Shown here piece after piece: positions 16,545 to 24,476 of a stretch of DNA of 64,000 nucleotides. The stretch lies in NCBI RefSeq assembly GCF_903970965.1, contig NZ_CAJCKW010000005.1:124001-188000 (forward strand). The letters run 5' to 3'. A model generated the notes under the pieces. The model did not search any database, was not told where the DNA came from, and was given only the letters and a program-made list of their open reading frames with translations. Each line of letters starts with the position of its first letter. Within the stretch, counting starts at the first letter, position 1. Both the position numbers and the translations under genes were made by a program. This stretch comes from Aureimonas sp. ME7 (GTDB taxonomy: Bacteria > Pseudomonadota > Alphaproteobacteria > Rhizobiales > Rhizobiaceae).

Positions 16545-18017
16545 TCAGTTCGCAGCGGCGACAGCGTAGCAGGTGTAGGCCACGCGTTTGATCGCCGCAC
16601 ACGCCGTGTCGGCCGACGCCTTCGACGCGAAACCCGTGAAGCGTGCTCGGTAGAGGGTGCGATCTCCGTCACGTAGCTCCTGGGCGACGGGCTGAGACGC
16701 TCCCAGCACCGACGCGGCGAGGCGTGCCTGAACCTCCGAGAGGATGTGGCGGGCCGTCGCCTGCGACGGCGTGGCCGCGATCTGAACATCCCAAGTGTCC
16801 GACATCGAGCGGGACGCGACGAGCGACGAATGGACCGAGGCTGTCGGCATGCTCGCCGGACGCTGGAGTTCGGTTCCCGACATGGCCTTCATTGTCGGAA
16901 CGGGCAGTTGGGCGGGCTTGGCACGGGGCTCCTCGGACAGCGCCTGCAGGATGGCGGCGCGCACGGAGTCCTGCGACGATCCCTTGTTCGGATCCACCAC
17001 GACCTCGTCCCTGGAACGGCTCCCGAACGCCTGTGCGATCCGGCTCTCGACAAGATCGGGCTTGGCGGTCGGATAGGGAACGGCGGCGGGCAGAGAGGCC
17101 GCGTGAGAGCGCACTGCGGGGCCTTTGAACGTTGGCCGGAGAGATGCCATGAGGGGGCCGGATCGTCGCGTGCTGGCCTTCGGCAGATATGCCTGGACCA
17201 AGCTGCCGACATAATCGTCGCGGGAGCGCGCCGTACGGCCTCCGAACACGACGATCAACAGTCGCTTGCCTTCCGAACTCACCGAGGTCGCGATGTTGAA
17301 GCCGGAGGCGTTGGTGTAGCCGGTCTTGATTCCGTCGAAGATCGCGCTGCGCTTCAGAAGGTTGTTGTGCGTCGGGATGGTGGTGCCGCGAAACGAGAAG
17401 GACTTGATCTGGAAGTAGGCGTAGCGTTCGGGGAAATGCTCCCGGAGGGCCATGGCGAGCCTGGCGATGTCCGTCGCGGTCGAGACGTTGCCGGGGTTCG
17501 GAAGACCGTGGGCGTTCGCGAAGGTCGTGCGCGACATGCCAAGCTGGCGGGCCTTGGCCGTCATCATCTCGGCGAACCGGGCTTCGGTGCCCCCGAGTTG
17601 CTCCGCGATCACCACCGCCGCGTCGTTGGCCGACCGGGTGATGAGGGCCGGGATTGCCTCCTTCACCAGAAGGCTCGAGCCGACCTTCAGGCCGAGCTTG
17701 GTGGGCGGTCGCGCCGCTGCGTAGGCGGAAACCTTCATCGGCGTGTCGAGTGTCAGGGCGCCGGTCTCCAGTGCCTCGAACACGAGATAGAGCGTCATCA
17801 TCTTGGTCAGCGAGGCTGGGAAGCGCTGCGTATCGGCCTCCCTCGACAGGAGGACCTCGCCGGTGTTCGCATCCATGACCAAGGTCGATCCGACATTGGC
17901 GGCCTTGGCCGGGGCAGCCATCAGGATCGACGCCGCCATCAGCACGAAGCCTGCGACCGACATCCCAAGGACGGACCGGTCTCCACGGCTCCGCTCGCAA
18001 CCCCACCCAACCATCAT
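16545..18017 (-). CDS. D-alanyl-D-alanine carboxypeptidase (PBP5/6 type) with C-terminal SPOR domain
   Basis: A 490-residue periplasmic peptidoglycan enzyme that removes the terminal D-Ala from pentapeptides. An N-terminal signal or anchor segment covers about residues 20-40 (FVLMAASILMAAPAKA). The three penicillin-recognising motifs are SLTK (about residue 69), SAN in TRSANDAA, and KTG in GIKTGYTN. A low-complexity linker follows. The last about 75 residues form a SPOR-type domain, WDVQIAATPSQATARHILSE to YTCYAV, which binds denuded septal peptidoglycan. It lies within the proposed element 1 beside another SxxK hydrolase, which is unusual for a housekeeping gene. Confidence 0.92.
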   Translation of the reverse strand: MMVGWGCERSRGDRSVLGMSVAGFVLMAASILMAAPAKAANVGSTLVMDANTGEVLLSREADTQRFPASLTKMMTLYLVFEALETGALTLDTPMKVSAYAAARPPTKLGLKVGSSLLVKEAIPALITRSANDAAVVIAEQLGGTEARFAEMMTAKARQLGMSRTTFANAHGLPNPGNVSTATDIARLAMALREHFPERYAYFQIKSFSFRGTTIPTHNNLLKRSAIFDGIKTGYTNASGFNIATSVSSEGKRLLIVVFGGRTARSRDDYVGSLVQAYLPKASTRRSGPLMASLRPTFKGPAVRSHAASLPAAVPYPTAKPDLVESRIAQAFGSRSRDEVVVDPNKGSSQDSVRAAILQALSEEPRAKPAQLPVPTMKAMSGTELQRPASMPTASVHSSLVASRSMSDTWDVQIAATPSQATARHILSEVQARLAASVLGASQPVAQELRDGDRTLYRARFTGFASKASADTACAAIKRVAYTCYAVAAAN

Positions 18018-18141
18018 CGCGAACGTTCCTACTTCGCCCGATGCGTCATGCAGGCGGGCGCCCGATCCGTATGGCTGTGGTAAGCCGGTGACAGTCGTTA
18101 GGATTGGTCAGGAACCCATAACATCCTGTTAAGCAGTATGC

Positions 18142-19278
18142 CTAACGGGCGGCGGCAGCGATCATGCCGAGCAGTTCGATGAAGCGGCTGGTTCGCACGC
18201 CTTTCGGGTTCTGCCTCGGATCAACGGTCTGCACCACGACGAGCCGTTTGGACGGAACGATGGCGACGGCCTGTCCGCCGTAACCGGATGCCAAGGTGGC
18301 CCCTTGGCCGAACGTGTCCGGGTTCAAGGTCCACCAGAGGTAGCCGTAGCCCATGCTGCCCCGGTCCGTCTGCGAATAAGCGGCGGTGGACGCCTTCACC
18401 CAGCTCACGGGAACGATCTGGGCCCCGTTCCATCGTCCGCCTTCCAGATAGAGCTGACCGAAGCGGGCTGCATCGCGGGCACTGAGCCGGAACGGATAGG
18501 CCGCATGGTCGGAGACGGGGGCGGACACGTAGCGCCCATTTCGGGCCGAGAAGTCCTCCATGCCGATCGGGACGGCGATCCGCCGCTCGAAGCTGCGGAA
18601 GATGTCTTCGCCGGTCTTCTGCCTGTAGATCGTGCCGAGCGCGTTGAAGTCCCAGTTGTTGTACCACCAGAAGGTGCCGGGAGCATGGCTGCCCCGCTTC
18701 GGCCGGTTGCGGCGCATCTCGCCGGTCTCGTGGGAGGCCGGATGATAAATGCCTGATCGCGCCATCAGGAGGTCGCGCACCGTGGCCTGCTTCTCCGCGT
18801 CGGTCAGCGCGGGCGCCTTGTCGTCGATCTCAAGCTCGGCGAGGGTACTGTCAAGATTGATCCGCCCGTCTGACACCGCGATGCCGTAGAGCGCGCTTAG
18901 CAGACTCTTACGCACCGAGGCGAGATCGACCTTTCGGGACACGTCGCCCCAGGCTGCGATCACGTGGCCGCCCTGCACCACCATCACGGAGGTCGGCTTC
19001 AGTTTGGCTGCATACGCATGGGCGGCTTCCAGTCTCTCGACGGACCATCCGACCGATGCAGGATCGACGGTCTGCCAGGGCCGTGCATTCGCGGTACCGG
19101 TCGCGATGACCACGACCAACGCGATGCACAGACCGACGGCACTGGTGACGGTCCGCTTCGTGGACGAAACCAGCAACCCTCGCGCATGTGCGATCACATC
19201 GTCTCTCAAGCGTGCCCCCCTGTTCGGAGTTGTTGTATCGGGGCTTGGCGGCATATCCATGTCAGGGCTATCCCTCAC
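18142..19278 (-). CDS. Beta-lactamase-family serine hydrolase (class C-like fold)
   Basis: A 378-residue exported or membrane-anchored serine hydrolase. A hydrophobic segment (VTSAVGLCIALVVVIATG, about residues 44-61) is a signal or anchor. Catalytic motifs of the class C/esterase family are SVRK in LASVRKSLL and YNN in FWWYNNWDFN. The third motif region appears as SGYGGQ. Such proteins range from AmpC beta-lactamases to esterases and D-aminopeptidases; the length and second motif fit, but activity on antibiotics cannot be claimed. It is divergent from the resolvase gene and transcribed toward the carboxypeptidase gene about 125 bases on. Confidence 0.85.
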   Translation of the reverse strand: MRDSPDMDMPPSPDTTTPNRGARLRDDVIAHARGLLVSSTKRTVTSAVGLCIALVVVIATGTANARPWQTVDPASVGWSVERLEAAHAYAAKLKPTSVMVVQGGHVIAAWGDVSRKVDLASVRKSLLSALYGIAVSDGRINLDSTLAELEIDDKAPALTDAEKQATVRDLLMARSGIYHPASHETGEMRRNRPKRGSHAPGTFWWYNNWDFNALGTIYRQKTGEDIFRSFERRIAVPIGMEDFSARNGRYVSAPVSDHAAYPFRLSARDAARFGQLYLEGGRWNGAQIVPVSWVKASTAAYSQTDRGSMGYGYLWWTLNPDTFGQGATLASGYGGQAVAIVPSKRLVVVQTVDPRQNPKGVRTSRFIELLGMIAAAAR

Positions 19279-19364
19279 CCTATTACGGAAGAAGGCTCCG
19301 TTTTCAGACGGTCGTCTCCCAATGATGGATGTTCGCCGTTTCCACCTAACTTCTCTCGGCTAAT

Positions 19365-19474
19365 CCGGTTCAATTTGGGTGTGCCTTTTCGGAACCACAC
19401 GACGGTTAGTTCAGGAAACCCCTTTCACCCAACCTAACTGAACCGCTATGGTATGAACCATCCTAACGGAACCG
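19365..19474. promoter_or_regulatory. Repeated dyads upstream of the serine recombinase, candidate res site
   Basis: Related 12-13-base units recur between the hydrolase and recombinase starts: ccggttcaatttggg (19365-19379), cggttagttcagg (from 19403), and in inverted orientation cctaactgaaccg (19433-19445) and cctaacggaaccg (19462-19474). Between the last two lies the dyad atggtatgaaccat. Resolvases bind clustered imperfect dyads beside their own gene, so this could be a recombination or autoregulation site. Confidence 0.45.
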
Positions 19475-19481
19475 ATGGGTC

Positions 19482-20123
19482 ATGCTCGCACGCCTCTACC
19501 TTCGCGCTTCGACCGATGAGCAGGACGCCGAGCGCGCCCGCGCCGACCTGGAGGCCTTCGCCGAAGATCATGGTCTCCGCGTCGCCGGAACCTATGTCGA
19601 GAATGACAGCTGCGCGAAGCTCGCTCGTCCCGAGTTGTTCAGGCTCCTTCGCGACAGTCGCCCTGGCGACGTTCTCGTGATCGAGCAGGTCGACCGTCTA
19701 TCCCGCCTGACCGCGCAGGACTGGCAGAAGCTTCGGGCCGAACTGGACACGAGGCAAGTCCGCGTCGTCGCACTCGACCTCCCGACATCCTGGATGCTGA
19801 CAGCGCCTTCCGACGAGTTCACGGGACGCATGTTCCAGGCGATCAACGGAATGATGCTGGACGTTCTGGCAGCCGTCGCCCGCAAGGACTACGACGACCG
19901 CCGACGCAGACAAGCACAGGGGCAGGCGAAGGCGAAAGCGGAGGGACGCTACAAGGGCCGCCCTGAGGACGCCAAGCGCAACGCTGGCATCGCGACGATG
20001 CTTCGGGCTGGTTCCTCGTGGACCCAGGTGCAGGGGGCGTTTGGGTGCTCCCGGGCGACGGTGGCGAAGATCGCGAAGCGACAGGCGGCGAACGTCCGTT
20101 CTGTGGCACAGGGCGATTGTTGA
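19482..20123 (+). CDS. Serine recombinase, resolvase/invertase family
   Basis: A 213-residue small serine recombinase. The nucleophile is S10 in LYLRASTDEQDAER. The catalytic domain includes DVLVIEQVDRLSRLTAQDW, then the long helix region GRMFQAINGMMLDVLAAVARK. The C-terminal helix-turn-helix is GIATMLRAGSSWTQVQGAFG and CSRATVAKIAKR. Size and layout match Tn3-type resolvases, which resolve multimers or invert DNA. It probably stabilises the circular form of element 1. The dyad cluster just upstream is its likely binding site. Confidence 0.92.
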   Translation: MLARLYLRASTDEQDAERARADLEAFAEDHGLRVAGTYVENDSCAKLARPELFRLLRDSRPGDVLVIEQVDRLSRLTAQDWQKLRAELDTRQVRVVALDLPTSWMLTAPSDEFTGRMFQAINGMMLDVLAAVARKDYDDRRRRQAQGQAKAKAEGRYKGRPEDAKRNAGIATMLRAGSSWTQVQGAFGCSRATVAKIAKRQAANVRSVAQGDC

Positions 20124-20160
20124 ATTCCAGGAGTGCGGGCATCCTGGGCGATGCCAGCCA

Positions 20161-20200
20161 TGCGCCATGTGGCGCAACTGGCCAGGGGGCTTGCGCCCCC
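20161..20200. other. Paired hairpins before the mobilisation genes, candidate oriT
   Basis: Two inverted repeats sit next to each other: tgcgcca/tggcgca (20161-20176) and gggggc/gccccc (20185-20200), followed by gtggaccccc. They end 25 bases before a MobC-like gene and upstream of a relaxase. Transfer origins of mobilisable elements typically lie here and carry such dyads beside a nick site. The nick position cannot be read. Confidence 0.4.
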
Positions 20201-20224
20201 GTGGACCCCCTTCCAGAGTCCTCC

Positions 20225-20524
20225 ATGAAGACTTCCGACGCGACGATCCGCTTCCGCTCTCGCCCCGACGACCGGCGCCTCTACGAGCAGGCCGCCGGCC
20301 GCGCCGACCTGCGCCTGTCGGCCTGGGTGCGCCGGGCCTGCCGCAACGCCGCCACGGGTCAGACCGTCGACATCGACACGCGCCGCGACCTCGTGCGCCT
20401 GCGCATGTCGCTGAACCGCTTGGCGACCCTGTCCACCGCTCTTCCACCGGACGGCGAGGCGGCGGTCACGATCCGCGAGATGCGGGCCGTTCTCGACCGG
20501 CGCATCGGACGGGCGGGTCCATGA
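20225..20524 (+). CDS. MobC-like relaxosome accessory protein
   Basis: A 99-residue basic protein. The N-terminal part ATIRFRSRPDDRRLYEQAAG resembles ribbon-helix-helix proteins that bind oriT, and SAWVRRACRNAA fits the following helix. The C-terminus LVRLRMSLNRLATL is the segment usual in MobC proteins. The ATG at 20225 follows the hairpins above; a longer frame upstream is not protein-like. It overlaps the relaxase start as ATGA, so the two are coupled. It is expected to help the relaxase open the transfer origin. Confidence 0.75.
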   Translation: MKTSDATIRFRSRPDDRRLYEQAAGRADLRLSAWVRRACRNAATGQTVDIDTRRDLVRLRMSLNRLATLSTALPPDGEAAVTIREMRAVLDRRIGRAGP

Positions 20525-22341
20525 TCGTCAAGAGCGTCCGCATCCCCGCCGACGAGGCCCTATCGCGCATCCGGGACCACCTTCTCCGGGGACCGGAGAA
20601 CGTGGCGGTGCGCGTTCTACGGGGCTGCGAGGCGGACCTTGCGGACTTCCGCCGAATGGCCCAAGCCAAGGGGGCGACATACGCGATCCGGCACTTCATC
20701 GTCGCGCCCCAGATCGCCATGACGACCGAGGCGTACCTCGGCGTCGTCGACGACCTCGCTCGCGAGTTCGGCTTCGACCCTGCCGTGTGCGTCGTGCTGC
20801 TGCATGAGAAGCCGCGCTGCGTCGAGGCGAGCCCGACGCATCTGCATGTCCTCGTGCCCGAGGTCGATGCAGTGTCGGGCGGCATCCTCGACGACTCGCA
20901 CGACTGGCTCCGGCACGAGAAGCTCGCCCGGATTGTGGAGTGGCGTCACGGGCACCCGCTGCTTGAGGGCGAGCACCTGGCGGCGGTCCTGCGCCATCTG
21001 GAACGGGAAGGCCACTTGGACCTGTGCCGGGCCCTGCGCGAGGCCTACCCGCAGGCGTCCGGCGGTCGGGAAGCCTTCACCAGCCAGAACGCCGCCAGGA
21101 CGAAGCGGATGGCAGGCCTGGATCTTGCCCGCCTCAAGCAGTCGGGCCAAGCCGCCTGGCGTGCCGACCCGACACCCGAGGGCCTGGCGGGCTGGATCGC
21201 CTCGGAAGGGCTGACCGTCTCCCCCGGCGACCAGCCGCGCACCCTTGTCCTACGCAAGAACAGCCTTCACATCGCCTCGCTCAATCGCCTTCTCGCCCTA
21301 CCCAAAGGGCAGACCTTCGAGGACCTCCGCCATGTCCCAGACCTCGTCGCCGCGCACCGCGCAGCCTGCGAACGCCCAGACCCCGAACGCCGCGACCCTG
21401 ATCCTCGCCGAGACCCGTGCGGTCCGGCGGCTGATGGAGGAGGCGTTCTTGACCCCGGAGCCGTCGCAGGAGCCGGGCACGGGGCAGGAGGCAGACCCAG
21501 TGTCGGCGATCCTCGACGTGCAGGCGGCGATCCTACGAGCCCTGGAGGACATACGGGGGAGCCTCCAGGCCCTGCACCTGCGCCTCGACCGCTCGACCCG
21601 TCCCGCATCCGGCGACGCACGCTAGCGGCACGCCTGAGGCTCGGAGCGGCGGCGGAAACCCTCGACCGTCTGGCCTCGGTCCGCGAGGCCGCCAGCCGTG
21701 TCGCCCTGACGGCGGGCGAGGCGTGCCGGCGGTGGATCGCGGACGGCCTTGCCGCGATCGAGGCCGAGCGGGCGCGCCTCACCGGCCCGGATGACCATCT
21801 CGACGCCGAGACCGAGCGGCTGGCGCATCGTGCGCGCATGATGAAGGCGGCGCACGGGGGGTGCGAGAGCGACCTCGCCAGGGCGAAGGCCCGCATGGCC
21901 GACGTCGAACGGGTGGCGGCGGCCCGTGCCCGGTGGGGCTGGCTCGCTCCCAGGCCCGATCCCGACGCGCACCGGAAGGCCAAGGCGGACCTGGACGCGG
22001 CGCAGCTCCGGTTCGACAACGCGGTCACGATGGACCGGGACGCTGCCGGGGCCGAGGCCCGCGAGCGGGGGCGCGTGGTGCGCCTGCGCAAGGACGCCAA
22101 GGCCAGCCTGCCGGACGAGCTCGCCGCCCTGGACCGCCGGGCCGAGGCCTTGCGCACGTTCGGCCATCTCGTCGCCGCCGAGCCGCAGATCGCCTACGGG
22201 GGCGTGCCGGCCTTCGAGGCCTGGATTGCGGTGAAGCCTGTCGAAGGCGGACCGGCTCCGTCGTCGCCTGTGCGGTCGCCGCCTGTGACGTTGCCGGACG
22301 ACGCGAGGCTGACCATCGTCGCGCCGGGTTCCGTCCGCTAG
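20521..22341 (+). CDS. Relaxase/mobilisation nuclease-like protein
   Basis: A 606-residue protein starting at the ATG overlapping the mobC stop. The N-terminal half looks like a mobilisation relaxase: AIRHFIVAPQIAM, then PTHLHVLVPEVD with an HxH pair, followed by GGILDDSHDWLRHEKLARIV and WRHGHPLLEGEH. A catalytic tyrosine is not obvious. Around codons 290-370 the frame becomes Gly/Pro/Arg-rich with poor codon usage, and a different frame there looks coding (see nested gene). The last 230 residues are helical and coiled-coil-like (LDAETERLAHRARMMKAAH). It should nick oriT so that element 1 can be mobilised by a helper. The 3' end overlaps the integrase stop by 4 bases, convergently. Confidence 0.75.
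   Translation: MIVKSVRIPADEALSRIRDHLLRGPENVAVRVLRGCEADLADFRRMAQAKGATYAIRHFIVAPQIAMTTEAYLGVVDDLAREFGFDPAVCVVLLHEKPRCVEASPTHLHVLVPEVDAVSGGILDDSHDWLRHEKLARIVEWRHGHPLLEGEHLAAVLRHLEREGHLDLCRALREAYPQASGGREAFTSQNAARTKRMAGLDLARLKQSGQAAWRADPTPEGLAGWIASEGLTVSPGDQPRTLVLRKNSLHIASLNRLLALPKGQTFEDLRHVPDLVAAHRAACERPDPERRDPDPRRDPCGPAADGGGVLDPGAVAGAGHGAGGRPSVGDPRRAGGDPTSPGGHTGEPPGPAPAPRPLDPSRIRRRTLAARLRLGAAAETLDRLASVREAASRVALTAGEACRRWIADGLAAIEAERARLTGPDDHLDAETERLAHRARMMKAAHGGCESDLARAKARMADVERVAAARARWGWLAPRPDPDAHRKAKADLDAAQLRFDNAVTMDRDAAGAEARERGRVVRLRKDAKASLPDELAALDRRAEALRTFGHLVAAEPQIAYGGVPAFEAWIAVKPVEGGPAPSSPVRSPPVTLPDDARLTIVAPGSVR
21332..21625 (+). CDS. Putative gene nested in another frame inside the relaxase gene
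   Basis: A 97-residue frame, MSQTSSPRTAQPANAQTPNA to RLDRSTRPASGDAR, lying wholly within the relaxase gene in a different frame. It has GAGGA upstream of the ATG. Third codon positions are almost all G or C, as in the genes around it, whereas the relaxase frame over the same bases has mixed third positions. The helical C-terminal part VSAILDVQAAILRALEDIRG looks like real protein. IncQ plasmid RSF1010 encodes mobB nested in mobA in the same way; homology to MobB is not claimed. A past frameshift creating a fusion is the alternative. Confidence 0.5.
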   Translation: MSQTSSPRTAQPANAQTPNAATLILAETRAVRRLMEEAFLTPEPSQEPGTGQEADPVSAILDVQAAILRALEDIRGSLQALHLRLDRSTRPASGDAR

Positions 22342-24173
22342 GCCAGCACCTCCTCCTGCCGTCCACTCGTCACCTGCCGTCCCTTGGCCCCCGGTCGCCC
22401 CTTCTTAGGCCCCGGCGCCTTTGGACGCCTTCCACCCTTGGGACGTCGCGCTGCCAGGGCGTCGAAGTCGAGGCCGGTGAACCCACCGAAGTCCAACTCC
22501 GCAGGCACTGGAAGGGTGCGCAACTCGTTCGCCTCCGCAGGCGAGAAGACAGCGGCATACTTCTCGTGGATGTCGGGCGCCTCGTGGCCGACCTGAAGCC
22601 GCTTCAGCCTCGCCTCGATCTTCAGGTCAAAGTCGAGGGCGATCCGCGTGCTACGAAGCGAATGGAACGTCTCCAGGTTGGCCCCGTCGAGCCCGGCCGA
22701 GCGGAACAGGCGGCCCATGCGCTTCTGCGCCGCGTCCGCCGGGTCCGCGCAGCCCGCCAGATGCTCGAACAGCCAGCCGGTCCGCTTCCGCTGCATCCAG
22801 TCGATCAGACCGACCTCCTCGAACACCTTGTGGAGAACGAAGGGGCGCAGGCTCGGCTTGGTCTTGAACGGAACGCGAACCGTCTTGCCATCCACGACCA
22901 TGGTGGGCGTCGGGCAGATCATCCACACGCCATGGATCTGCTTATGCCATTCGTGCCGGATGAACGTCAGGAGCCCCTCGCGCCGGCCGGTCATCAGCGC
23001 CAGGAGGGGCAGGAGCTTGTCGGCCAGGACGTCCGCAGCGCGGCACTCGGCGAACACGCTGCCTACCTGAGGCATCGTCAGGGGATTTCTTTCGCGCTTG
23101 GACCTAGCCCGCTCTGGAATCTTGATGGTCTTGCCCGACAAGGGGTCGGCCACGTCCGCCTCGTCGCATCCGTGCCGGATGATCGACCGGACCCTGTCGA
23201 GATAGGTCCCCTCGATCGTGGTCTGCGCCAGACCGTCGGCATCGACCTTGCGTTGGGTGGCAACGTGCGCCCGCAGGTCGGACACCGTCGCGTCGGCGTT
23301 CTTCTTCAGGAAGTTCGCTTCCACGAAGCTCAGGTCGTTGACGTAGGCCTGGACCTCCTTGCGCGTGTACCGGTCGACCGGCTTGTCGCCCACCAGCGCG
23401 ACGAAGACCTCGGACACACGCCGGATGGTCCCAAGGTCCGGATGGTCCGCCCGCTTCGTCGACTGGATGTGCTCGATGAGCGAGCGCGTGGCGTCCGAGA
23501 AGAGGGCGCCTGCCTTCGTCGGGGCGTGCTGCGCCTCCAGAAGGGCTGTTTGCCGTGCGTTCTCAGCCCGCATGGCTTTCATCTCGGCCCAGATAAGGTC
23601 GAACTGCCGGTTCTGGTCGGGCGTCGCCTCCTCTTTCGGAGGGAAGCCAAAGACCTCGCGGGCATGACGATCGCTCGATAGACTGAGACGCAGCGACCGC
23701 TCGACGGAGTCACCCATCATCGCCGTCAGGGCGCCCGTTCCCGTTGCCCGGTCGAAGCCGAGACCAGCGAAGCCGTCGAAGACCTTATCGCGGACCTCCG
23801 CGCCAATGTCCTCACCCAGGTCCCCGTCCAGGAGAAAGTTCATGCCGGCGAGAGACGGCATGACCAACGCCATCCTCTGGCCCTCGGTCATGGCGGCGAG
23901 AAGACGATCGACTTGCTCGTCCTCCGGCAGGCGTGGGTCGAGGGCTTGTGCCACCTGTGCGCATGTCTCGGGCGTCATGGGCGTGCGCCGTTGCCGGAAG
24001 AGTTGCCGTAGGAATCCCGCATAGACATCCGCCTTCGCCTGTGCCGCGATCCAACCGATGGGACCGAGGCGAACCCGAATCGGGCTCAAGACGTATTTTG
24101 CCCTCAGGCGCTGTGGGACGCGAATCTGGAAGAGGTAGACGTCACCGCGACGGGTGAGAAAGCGCGTCCGCAC
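22338..24173 (-). CDS. Tyrosine integrase of element 1
   Basis: A 611-residue tyrosine recombinase, long for the family. The N-terminus MRTRFLTRRGDVYLFQIRVP is the arm-type start seen in alphaproteobacterial integrases. The catalytic set is visible in the C-terminal half: R in LMTGRREGLL, HSLR in ETFHSLRSTRI, H in VGHEAPDIHEKY and the tyrosine of that segment. A basic tail rich in Lys, Gly and Pro ends the protein. I chose the GTG at 24173; the frame continues into the tRNA but that part merely reads tRNA sequence. Adjacent to tRNA-Ser and transcribed away from it, it is the obvious enzyme for insertion at the tRNA 3' end. Confidence 0.88.
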   Translation of the reverse strand: MRTRFLTRRGDVYLFQIRVPQRLRAKYVLSPIRVRLGPIGWIAAQAKADVYAGFLRQLFRQRRTPMTPETCAQVAQALDPRLPEDEQVDRLLAAMTEGQRMALVMPSLAGMNFLLDGDLGEDIGAEVRDKVFDGFAGLGFDRATGTGALTAMMGDSVERSLRLSLSSDRHAREVFGFPPKEEATPDQNRQFDLIWAEMKAMRAENARQTALLEAQHAPTKAGALFSDATRSLIEHIQSTKRADHPDLGTIRRVSEVFVALVGDKPVDRYTRKEVQAYVNDLSFVEANFLKKNADATVSDLRAHVATQRKVDADGLAQTTIEGTYLDRVRSIIRHGCDEADVADPLSGKTIKIPERARSKRERNPLTMPQVGSVFAECRAADVLADKLLPLLALMTGRREGLLTFIRHEWHKQIHGVWMICPTPTMVVDGKTVRVPFKTKPSLRPFVLHKVFEEVGLIDWMQRKRTGWLFEHLAGCADPADAAQKRMGRLFRSAGLDGANLETFHSLRSTRIALDFDLKIEARLKRLQVGHEAPDIHEKYAAVFSPAEANELRTLPVPAELDFGGFTGLDFDALAARRPKGGRRPKAPGPKKGRPGAKGRQVTSGRQEEVLA

Positions 24174-24239
24174 GTGTACGATCCGGTGTACATGCGGTAT
24201 CGTGTGGCACAAACGGCTTGCGATTCGGGCGTTTGGAAT

Positions 24240-24258
24240 GTGGCGGAGAGGGAGGGAT
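24240..24258. repeat. Right attachment-site repeat of element 1 within the tRNA-Ser 3' end
   Basis: The same 19 bases as at 14530-14548, here forming the CCA end, discriminator base and acceptor/T-stem part of the tRNA. Element 1 therefore spans about 9.7 kb between them. Confidence 0.7.
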
Positions 24259-24330
24259 TTGAACCCCCGATACCCTTGCGAGTATGCCGCATTTCGAGTG
24301 CGGTGCATTCAACCACTCTGCCACCTCTCC
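24241..24330 (-). tRNA. tRNA-Ser (anticodon CGA), copy 1
   Basis: A 90-base type II tRNA with a long variable arm. The acceptor stem GGAGAGG pairs with CCTCTCC, then discriminator G and encoded CCA. The anticodon stem CCGCA/TGCGG encloses loop CTCGAAA, so the anticodon is CGA (24296-24294), reading UCG. The T loop is GTTCAAATCC. It is identical to the copy at 41046 except that the other copy ends CCG. It forms the junction between element 1 and element 2. Confidence 0.97.
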
Positions 24331-24476
24331 GTCCGAGGTCGATCTTGCGATCGATGAAGCATACGCTGTCGAGCGTGGTCGGCGCCCTGCGGCGCGAGGG
24401 CTCTCTAGCAAAGGAACGGGGCGTTTTGCGCGCATTCTCCCTATCAAAGGCTCGAGCCGTGCCGAGGACGTGCCGA

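Noticed and set aside
24174-24308. Longer start of the 611-residue integrase reaching into the tRNA
   Set aside because: The extra N-terminal residues simply translate the tRNA; the GTG at 24173 gives the conserved N-terminus.
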